Source of the DNA: Microcoleus sp. FACHB-672
GTDB taxonomy: Bacteria > Cyanobacteriota > Cyanobacteriia > Cyanobacteriales > Oscillatoriaceae
DNA length: 64,000 nucleotides
Direction of reading: 5' to 3'
Assembly: GCF_014695725.1 (NCBI RefSeq)
Contig: NZ_JACJOU010000004.1
Coordinates: 62,001 to 126,000 of the forward strand
Numbering within the stretch: the stretch's first letter is position 1; each line of letters begins with the position of its first letter. Below, piece after piece: positions 58,201 through 64,000 of this stretch. The notes beneath the pieces were generated by a model. That model saw only the letters and a list, made by a program, of their open reading frames with translations. It made no database searches and was not told where the DNA came from. Both the position numbers and the translations under genes were made by a program.

Positions 58201-59268
58201 ATGGCTAGTGATATCAAACTTCTTGATGGAGACCAGGTTCTTGTTGAAGGGGCTGATTTATTTATTGACCGAGTACAAGCAGCAGGACAAGAGCCTTCTT
58301 CTGTATCTTTAAATCTTAAGAACCCGACTGGTTTTTGGCATATTTCAGGCCCCCGCACCTATGAAGTTGGAAATCCCCTCTGTATTTTTTGGAATGATTA
58401 CAGTCAGTGGTCTGGTGCGTATTTAACTATTAATACAGCAGGAAATGTTGGGATTGGAACCCCAGACCCTGGATATAAGTTGGATGTTGCCGATCGAATG
58501 CGGGTAAGACAGGCAAATGACACAGCAGGTATTTGGTTTTATCAAACTAAACCTGCTAAAGACCAAGCTTTTGTCGGGATGGCTAGCGATACTCAAGTCG
58601 GTTTCTATGGTAGTACTGGTGCTGGCTGGGGCTTTGTGATGGACACCACGACTGGCAATGTTGGGATTGGAACCCCAGATCCTGGATATAAGTTGGACGT
58701 TGCTGGTCGAATGCGGGTAAGAGAGGCAAACGGCACAGCAGGTATTTGGTTTTATCAAACTAAACCTGCTAGAAACCAAGCCTTTGTCGGTATGAGTACT
58801 GATACCCAAGTTGGTTTCTATGGTAATACTGGTGCTGGCTGGGGATTAGTCATGGATACCACCACTGGCAATGTTGGGATTGGTACTGGGCAAGCTACTC
58901 CCAGCCAGAAATTACATATTGTAGGTGATGCACTGGTGACTGGCACCTTAACCGCCACTGCCGTTAAGCAAACTTCATCAAGAGTACTAAAAGAGAATAT
59001 CGCTGAACTTTCTCCACAAGAAGCCATATCGGCTTTAACAAATTTGAATCCCGTCAAATTCAACTTTAAAGCAGATAGTAGCAAAGAGTCGCATGTTGGT
59101 TTTATTGCCGAAGATGTTCCAGAGCTAGTGGCAATGGCTGATCGGAAGACACTAAGTTCAATGGATATTGTTGCCGTACTCACTAAAGTGGTACAGGAGC
59201 AACATCAGCAGATTTCACAACTGGTAACTGAGGTAAACGCTTTGAAGCAGACACAAAAAACTGCGTAG
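58201..59268 (+). CDS. Tail-fibre-like protein with peptidase S74 chaperone domain
   Basis: A 355-residue protein. The start at 58201 is chosen because AGGAG lies seven bases upstream; an open frame extends to 58102. Residues about 81-225 contain two copies of a 71-residue repeat (GNVGIGTPDPGYKLDV...TGAGWGFVMDTTT), with a third copy beginning. The C-terminus (about 260-355) is the intramolecular chaperone (endosialidase tail, peptidase S74): SSRVLKENIAELSPQEA, then SHVGFIAEDVPEL, then a coiled coil. In phage tail fibres this domain trims itself after trimerisation. No other phage genes are nearby, so a surface or host-associated fibre role is inferred. Confidence 0.88.
   Translation: MASDIKLLDGDQVLVEGADLFIDRVQAAGQEPSSVSLNLKNPTGFWHISGPRTYEVGNPLCIFWNDYSQWSGAYLTINTAGNVGIGTPDPGYKLDVADRMRVRQANDTAGIWFYQTKPAKDQAFVGMASDTQVGFYGSTGAGWGFVMDTTTGNVGIGTPDPGYKLDVAGRMRVREANGTAGIWFYQTKPARNQAFVGMSTDTQVGFYGNTGAGWGLVMDTTTGNVGIGTGQATPSQKLHIVGDALVTGTLTATAVKQTSSRVLKENIAELSPQEAISALTNLNPVKFNFKADSSKESHVGFIAEDVPELVAMADRKTLSSMDIVAVLTKVVQEQHQQISQLVTEVNALKQTQKTA
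58441..58879 (+). repeat. 213-base direct repeats in the S74 gene
   Basis: Units begin at 58441, 58654 and 58867, each opening with GGxAATGTTGGGATTGG and spaced exactly 213 bases (71 codons). The first two are complete and highly similar; the third is only a start. Unequal recombination could change copy number. Confidence 0.9.
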
Positions 59269-59311
59269 TTGAGGTGAGAGCTTACATGAAGAGAGAATGC
59301 TCTAGATTTGA

Positions 59312-59394
59312 TTGATGAGGTCAAGAAACTGCCTCTAAAGCGTTGACTTTTTGAAGGCAAGATTCAACGCTTTAGAGGCAACCCAGAAAAAGTA
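59312..59394 (+). pseudogene. Remnant of S74-type C-terminal coiled coil with a hairpin
   Basis: GATGAGGTCAAGAAACTG opens a stretch that aligns with the C-terminal coiled-coil remnant at 60524-60607 and ends with the same CAACCCAGAAAAAGTAG. The centre is broken by stops. It contains a perfect 16-base inverted repeat, GCCTCTAAAGCGTTGA (59331-59346) and TCAACGCTTTAGAGGC (59364-59379), with a 17-base loop. The hairpin lies 62 bases after the S74 gene stop and may also act in RNA folding. Confidence 0.7.
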
Positions 59395-59414
59395 GATCAG
59401 ACATCCTATGAAAA

Positions 59415-59499
59415 TAGGGCGTTGCTGAAAAGTAATAGTTTTGGCATCATAAAATCAGCTTCAGAGGTATCTAAATCATTAGCAATTCAGCAACGCCTA
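59415..59499. mobile_element. Short MITE-like element
   Basis: TAGGGCGTTGCTGAA (59415-59429) and TTCAGCAACGCCTA (59486-59499) are near-perfect inverted ends of an 85-base element. The GGCGTTGCTGAA type of end occurs on several cyanobacterial IS elements. No transposase is inside. Confidence 0.65.
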
Positions 59500-59553
59500 G
59501 ATTTTTACGGAAATTTTAAATACTAGCATTCCAGTAACTTTACGGAAATAGAG

Positions 59554-60498
59554 ATGATTTCATACAGAGAACAACTGGCAAAAATTGGATATTCAACGAG
59601 CCAATCTGTGTTATACCGAGATTTCTTCTTGGCTCCAAGCAGTCTTCGAGAAATCATGAGGTCAATGGACTTCCCGAATAAATTTTGGGAAGAGATTCCG
59701 GGAGATGAACTTGATCAAAATTGGACAAATGAGGTACAAGGCTGCGCCTTTGCACATAATCGTTGGTTCTTTACTTCTAATGCAGAAGGAAAGCGATTGC
59801 ATGTATTTGACGGTCCAACCGGGCAGAAAATTAAGAGTTGGTCACTAGATAATCTCCCACCACCCGAACCCCCGTTGCCTGGTTTTTCTATTTATCATGT
59901 TGGTGCCATTATTATCAACGGCAATCAAATCTACATTGATCACTGGTGTGATGCTGGTGGACAAATCCTAGTTTTTGAAGGTGATGGAGCAACTCTGAAC
60001 TTCTCAAAATGGATTCCCTTAAAAAATCCTAATGGAAGAGTAGGCATGATCGCAATAGACTTTACGAACCGCAGAGTCATCACTTCACTTGGAAAGATAA
60101 ATATCGACCAGGTATATCTTCATGATCTCGATACAGGTGAGTTCCTTAACAAAACACTCACATTGAATCCGGGGATAACTGATGGTTGCTATGCTCAAGG
60201 AGGTTTCTTGTCACCCAACAACCATTTGTACATATCCTCCGGTCAGGGTGGCATACTCGACTCTAGCAAGGGGTATCAGTATATTTACTGCTACTCACTT
60301 CTAAACGGTAAGCTAATGAATTCGATTCCGGTTCGTTCAGCGGCAGGAAGACAGGAGCTTCAAGGCTGCTGTTATGCAAATATTACGCGTGAAGGCAAGA
60401 ATGTTTTCATCCATGCTGTACTACTAGAGAACGAACCCGGAGCGAAGGATGATATTTTTCTGAAATCCTTTACTGCCGATCTTCCTGAGTTGATCTAA
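59554..60498 (+). CDS. Hypothetical protein, possible beta-propeller
   Basis: A 314-residue protein of no recognised family. It reads as a succession of beta-strand motifs (AHNRWFFTSNAEGKRLHVFD, IYIDHWCDAGGQILVFEGDG, VYLHDLDTGEFLNKT, GYQYIYCYSLLNGKLMNSIP), which resembles a beta-propeller (inference from pattern). There is no signal peptide. It stands between two remnants of the S74-type coiled coil. The neighbours suggest it belongs to the same accessory cassette. Confidence 0.65.
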   Translation: MISYREQLAKIGYSTSQSVLYRDFFLAPSSLREIMRSMDFPNKFWEEIPGDELDQNWTNEVQGCAFAHNRWFFTSNAEGKRLHVFDGPTGQKIKSWSLDNLPPPEPPLPGFSIYHVGAIIINGNQIYIDHWCDAGGQILVFEGDGATLNFSKWIPLKNPNGRVGMIAIDFTNRRVITSLGKINIDQVYLHDLDTGEFLNKTLTLNPGITDGCYAQGGFLSPNNHLYISSGQGGILDSSKGYQYIYCYSLLNGKLMNSIPVRSAAGRQELQGCCYANITREGKNVFIHAVLLENEPGAKDDIFLKSFTADLPELI

Positions 60499-60499
60499 A

Positions 60500-60607
60500 A
60501 AGGATGGCTCATATTCACTTTTGGTGAAGGAGGTCAAGAAACTGCGTACAGAGGTTGACTCTTTGAATGCAAAAGTCAAAGCTTTAGAGGCAACCCAGAA
60601 AAAGTAG
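60500..60607 (+). pseudogene. Orphan S74-type coiled-coil C-terminus
   Basis: An open frame ends YSLLVKEVKKLRTEVDSLNA then KVKALEATQKK and stop at 60605-60607. It has no start codon of its own that makes sense and follows the preceding gene's stop immediately in another frame. It resembles the coiled coil that closes S74 proteins and matches 59312-59394. It is probably the surviving end of a deleted S74 gene. Confidence 0.65.
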
Positions 60608-60706
60608 ATTAAACCTGCTATAAAAATAGGAGCTGAAACAACACTAAATCGCTTCTATCCTATTTCCATCCTCAGTTGTGACTATGTTCTGTTTACATTT
60701 AGCAGA

Positions 60707-60808
60707 ATGAAGACAGTAGTGATAATTGACAATCTAGGTTCTGGAGCGGATGACCTTTATTTCAAGCACTATAAGGTTGTTCATTCTGAAGATAAAGACA
60801 AGATTTAG
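60707..60808 (+). CDS. Possible small ORF
   Basis: A 33-codon frame, MKTVVIIDNLGSGADDLYFK and onward to KDKI, with amino-acid composition like coding sequence but a weak ribosome-binding site. It lies between the S74 remnant and the next gene. It may be a real small protein or a fragment of a lost gene; nothing else supports it. Confidence 0.25.
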   Translation: MKTVVIIDNLGSGADDLYFKHYKVVHSEDKDKI

Positions 60809-60859
60809 CAGGGAGCAGCATCCTAATACCATGAATTTAACTATCAATAGGAGGAAGAA

Positions 60860-61777
60860 ATGACTGAAGTTCATCTATCAAAAATAATGAAAGACCTGGG
60901 GATCACCTCTGTACGAGAGCTTTTTAATAGAACAGGATCTTCCGAGCAATCCGTCTTCAAACAAGCACAGATAGCAGCTATCGACTCACTTTACCTCAAA
61001 AATAAAAGTTTTAGAGGCTCTTTAGGTTTTCCTCTTAATGAAGTTCAGTTTAATGATAATGAACGGACTGCTGAGCGTAGATATGCTGGGGGAACATTAA
61101 AATTTCAATTACATGGACCCCAATGTAAGGAAGAAATAGTAGTTCGTGTGCGATTCGTTGGCTTTCATTGCAAGTCAGAGTCGGAGTGGGACCAAGGCTC
61201 AAACTCAGATGAACCTTATTTCATAATTGGAGTTGCTGGGTCAAACGGATCGAATACTGTAGGCTTTGGTCCTTATGAAGATGTAGATGGTGGCGAAAAT
61301 GGATTTGAAGCATCATATATCGTAGACACGGTGCATAAAATTAAGCCACCAATAGTTCTTGGTGTTACTGCATGGGAATACGATTACGGAACACCCGAGG
61401 AAGCAGAAGGCAAGGTTAGAAAAGTCTTTGAAGAAATTGAAAAGAAATTTGAACAAGCACTTGGTCTTGTTGGTGAATCAGGAGACAGTCATGTCATGCC
61501 AGAATGGGCGCGAGAAATATATATAGGCTGGCTACCAGAGGGAATTGCTGCGGTATTTGGATTGGGCGACGATAAGGTGGGTTATAAGGCAAGAGTATTC
61601 TTTGACTATAAGCCAGACCTCCTAGAATGGGGTGCGCCAAAAGTTATAGGGAAGCATGGAGACAATGAGTACAACGTTGTTATCAATGTTGATGGTGGTG
61701 ACCAGGGTAACTATGACCTTTACTTTCTAGTCGATCTTTTCCGGATAGAAGAATGTATCTTGCCTCATAAGGAATAG
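60860..61777 (+). CDS. Hypothetical protein with LGFP-like start
   Basis: A 305-residue protein of no recognised family, well started by GGAGG six bases before the ATG. FRGSLGFPLNEVQF and YAGGTLKF (about residues 53-92) resemble the LGFP repeat. A central beta-rich domain contains VRVRFVGFHCKSESEWDQGS with the SDEPYFIIGV pattern, and an Asp/Glu-rich helix (about 185-205) follows. The C-terminal domain ends with NEYNVVINVDGGDQGNYDLY. There is no signal peptide. It may be part of the S74-associated accessory cassette. Confidence 0.7.
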   Translation: MTEVHLSKIMKDLGITSVRELFNRTGSSEQSVFKQAQIAAIDSLYLKNKSFRGSLGFPLNEVQFNDNERTAERRYAGGTLKFQLHGPQCKEEIVVRVRFVGFHCKSESEWDQGSNSDEPYFIIGVAGSNGSNTVGFGPYEDVDGGENGFEASYIVDTVHKIKPPIVLGVTAWEYDYGTPEEAEGKVRKVFEEIEKKFEQALGLVGESGDSHVMPEWAREIYIGWLPEGIAAVFGLGDDKVGYKARVFFDYKPDLLEWGAPKVIGKHGDNEYNVVINVDGGDQGNYDLYFLVDLFRIEECILPHKE

Positions 61778-62127
61778 AGTTAAGGGTAGCTCGAAAAATA
61801 CAAATCTTATTGAGAAGTGCACCGAAACTTCAATAATTTCAAGTACTAAAATTCGCAATAAGTCAATTAATCGAGTTGCCCTTAACGGGACTTAAACAAA
61901 AATCAAGCCCAAATCAAGTCCAAAGCCGCTTTGTGAGCCACTCCACAAATCGGAAAGACATGGCTGTGCGGAATGCCTCTAATGCCTCTATAAAAGTGTT
62001 TAAAGGTTTGTTTGCCCAACGCCTTCTTAAGCCTCCCGTTAAGGTGGGCCATAAGATAAATGTGTAGGCGCAAAACACCAGCGTGAAATGCCTGATTAGG
62101 CTTCTAGAATCTCTAACTTGATATTGA
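61778..62127. other. Gene-free region with a 10-base inverted repeat
   Basis: About 350 bases. CTTAACGGGA (near 61881) and TCCCGTTAAG (near 62034) are complementary 10-mers about 150 bases apart. A 63-codon frame at 61876-62067 has no family and no ribosome-binding site, so I leave it out. It ends at the IS630-type element. Confidence 0.4.
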
Positions 62128-63004
62128 TACCAAATCCGGTTTATTTAAGATACTAATAACTTGTCGTATTTAAGCCAATGATAATTCGTTAAATTTTTGA
62201 TTTCCTCTCTAATCTGTTCCTGAAGAACGCAACATCTTTTGGCTAACACCTCTTCCAACTCTTCAATACTTTCAAAGTGTTGGTTGACCAGCGGCTCATC
62301 TACTAATGGCCATAACCTTTCTGCTGGTTGTAATTCCGGTGAGTAGGGGGGCAAAAATTCTGTCACAATTCCTATTGGTAATTTGACTTTTTTACTCTAA
62401 TGCCATCCCGCTCTATCCTGCACTAAAAGTATTATTTTCTCGGTTGAAGCTCCGACTTCCTGTGCAAAGGTTTCCCAGACTAGGTTTAACCATTTTGTAT
62501 TGACTCTTGGAATTAAATACCAATATGTTCTTCCGCTTTTTGGCTCCACGAATCCATATACATATACCCATTCATATCGATGCTCTACCACGGCTTTCGA
62601 TCTTGACCCTACCAAAGCCCATACCTTTCTCAGTATTGGTTTCAACCCGACTCTATGTTCGTCAAAGAACCAAACTTCTATTTCCACTTTGTCGATGCTT
62701 TTGGTTTTTCTTCCGTTGGTTCTTGACTCCTTCTGCTCCTAGTTCGTTATAGTTCTTGACAATCTTTTTTGCATATTGATAGCCTAATCCTACGGCTCTT
62801 GCACTATTTTTTATCGTCCATCCCAAGGCGACTTTCCATAGCACGTGCCACCTCCTTGCTTCTACTGGGTCTTGGCTCATGAGATAGTTTTGTTTGAGTT
62901 CACTCACATCCAAATGATTCACTAGGTTGGCTTGTTTGGGCATCGGTTTTGACTGCCTTTTTCTTGCAATTATATATGTACCTTATAATAACCGGATTTG
63001 GTAT
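62128..63004 (-). mobile_element. Decayed IS630-family element
   Basis: ATACCAAATCCGGTTTAT (62128-62145) and ATAACCGGATTTGGTAT (62988-63004) are inverted ends of an 877-base element. The transposase is on the minus strand and broken. The ends match those of the MITE at 57561-57667, which makes this element a candidate source of that MITE, although it is no longer functional itself. Confidence 0.88.
62145..62943 (-). pseudogene. IS630-family transposase, disrupted
   Basis: Three pieces of one transposase. The N-terminal helix-turn-helix part (62662-62943) begins MPKQANLVNHLDVSELKQNY. The DDE part (62397-62687) contains VWFFDEHRVGLKPILRKVWA and ends QDRAGWH. The C-terminal part (62145-62366) contains EFLPPYSPELQPAERLWPLV. 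The last two are in the same frame, separated only by a TAG at 62397-62399. The first is in another frame, and about 130 residues expected between the HTH and the DDE are missing. So an internal deletion, a frameshift and one nonsense change are present. Confidence 0.88.
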
Positions 63005-63521
63005 GAAACATCGCCTACAAGAAATTCTGATAGGGGTTGAGGAACATTGGGCAGGAATTTCCTAAGGGATTGATGTGTGGAATAATTGGATGCCAAAGAA
63101 TCCTGTAGCGAAAACAGCAGTAAAGCCAAGCTGACTAAGACAAACCGCAACGATGCCTATTTACGTGATTGAAATACCAAATCGGCAGAGTTTGACAATT
63201 GGAAAATCGAGGGAATTTCTGCCACGAATTGAAAATTATATGAAGCAAAGCAGTCGAATCTGAAGAGAGCGCTACTACTTAAGGTGAACCGGCAATGGCA
63301 GGGGATAATCAGAGAGTGTCTCAGTTGACGTATCTGCTGCTCAAACCAGAAAAACTTTCTGATGTCATCAAAGCGTTCTGTTTCGCACTGCCCCTAATTC
63401 TAACTTGTCTTTTCCCAGCCGGCGCAAAGCAATTTTAACAACCAGATAAATAGGAGAAATATATTTCAATTATTAATATAAATTTATTGCTCTGTCTTGC
63501 TGAAATTATCATAATTGCCTG
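63005..63521. other. Gene-free region before cbiD
   Basis: About 515 bases. Reading frames such as the one starting with MKHRLQEILIGVEEHW at 63004 are broken by stops after about 20 residues, which may indicate a decayed gene. No cobalamin riboswitch motif was recognised upstream of cbiD. TAGGAG at 63451-63456 is too far from the cbiD start to serve it. Confidence 0.45.
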
Positions 63522-64000
63522 ATGAATCTTTCTAAACCCCGCTCTGGATATACGCTGCCGGTGTTTGCTTGCGCGGCTGCCCTCGCTGCATTACACCGGC
63601 TTAAAAACGCTTTGCAACCGATCCCGTCAGTATCAGTCGATTTAATTGAGCCGGCTGAAACAGTAGAAATTTCGATTGAACAGGTTGCCGGTATTAAAGA
63701 AGGCATGGCCTTAGCTATTACCCGCAGCGATCCCGGAGATAATCTTGACTTAACACGCAACACGCCGATTTGGGCAATGGTTGAATTCCAAAACCGGCAG
63801 AACTCTTCTCAACAAAATCTTAGTGATTCCGAATCACAAATCACTATCCAAGGAGGCGAAGGAATTGGCAGGCAAATGAACGCTAATGAGCAACCGGCAA
63901 TTTATGCCTATGCGCGGCGTTTGCTACAAGAAAACCTGAGCCGGCATTTGCAAGCCGAGGAAAAAATTACCGTCACGATTATTTTGCCAGAAGGCCGGCA
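63522..64000 (+). CDS. cbiD: Cobalt-precorrin-5B C1-methyltransferase, N-terminal part
   Basis: The first 159 codons of cbiD, cut by the window edge. CbiD methylates C1 of cobalt-precorrin-5B in the anaerobic (cobalt-early) vitamin B12 pathway used by cyanobacteria. The hallmark stretches are RSGYTLPVFACAAALAAL, VDLIEPAETVEI, LAITRSDPGDNLDLTRNTPI, ITIQGGEGIGRQMNANEQPA and VTIILPEGR. The start ATG at 63522 precedes the hallmark RSGYTLPVF by five residues. It stands outside the decayed accessory region and appears intact to the edge. Confidence 0.94.
   Translation, partial: MNLSKPRSGYTLPVFACAAALAALHRLKNALQPIPSVSVDLIEPAETVEISIEQVAGIKEGMALAITRSDPGDNLDLTRNTPIWAMVEFQNRQNSSQQNLSDSESQITIQGGEGIGRQMNANEQPAIYAYARRLLQENLSRHLQAEEKITVTIILPEGR

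Noticed and set aside
58201-59268. Prophage hypothesis for the S74 protein
   Set aside because: No integrase, portal, capsid, terminase or lysis genes lie within several kilobases, so a prophage is not supported.
63286-63521. Cobalamin riboswitch upstream of cbiD
   Set aside because: I could not find the B12-box core sequence or supporting stems.

Overview
The window is a piece of a cyanobacterial chromosome, most likely from a filamentous, Microcoleus- or Oscillatoria-like lineage (the lineage is inference). Cyanobacterial signs are a photosystem II S4-domain protein, a monocistronic groEL2-type chaperonin behind a perfect CIRCE operator, an RNase P RNA with a heptamer-repeat insert, heptamer (STRR-type) repeats between genes, pentapeptide-repeat proteins, RTX/Calx-beta surface proteins, a large PAS-GGDEF-EAL protein, and cbiD. 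The hexamer GCCGGC and its relatives are conspicuously frequent on both strands, whereas I noticed no complete HIP1 octamer (GCGATCGC).

Layout. 1-4.5 kb: end of deoC, recO, an MFS exporter and a GT4 glycosyltransferase. 4.5-7.8 kb: a LuxR-type regulator and a divergent RTX calcium-binding protein, bracketed by two inverted, decayed copies of one IS630-type element. 7.8-19 kb: a UvrD-like helicase, a DUF4349 lipoprotein, an MFS transporter, a class-C serine hydrolase, a Ser/Thr kinase, a GT-C membrane glycosyltransferase and the PSII S4 protein. 19-27 kb: YkgJ cysteine-cluster protein, serA, prmA, two pentapeptide-repeat proteins, trxA and fabG. 27-36 kb: Crp/Fnr regulator, Rrf2 regulator with cysK, CIRCE-groEL2, corA, rnpB and rnc. 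36-48 kb: Gfo/Idh/MocA oxidoreductase, histidine kinase, RibD-like reductase, FemAB/GNAT-like protein, a 1044-residue RTX/Calx-beta protein, an Hpt protein, a cysteine-repeat secreted protein, rpsD and moaA. 49.8-57 kb: PAS-GGDEF-EAL protein, alpha/beta hydrolase, DUF2834 protein and a second copy of the MFS transporter seen at 11.6 kb.

57-63.5 kb is the accessory region. It holds a tail-fibre-like protein with 71-residue repeats and an endosialidase-chaperone (peptidase S74) C-terminus, two unrecognised genes, two leftover copies of an S74-type C-terminal coiled coil, two MITE-like elements and a decayed IS630-family element whose ends match one of those MITEs. The window ends inside cbiD.

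Most genes are single or in pairs, with housekeeping and regulatory genes interleaved. Clear links are Rrf2 with cysK (sulfur/cysteine), rnpB with rnc (RNA processing), and CIRCE with groEL2 (heat shock). The least explained parts are the S74-associated cassette (58.2-61.8 kb), the IS-bracketed LuxR/RTX pair (4.6-7.8 kb), and the cysteine-repeat exported protein (46.6-47.2 kb). I saw no CRISPR array, tRNA, rRNA or recognisable defence locus.
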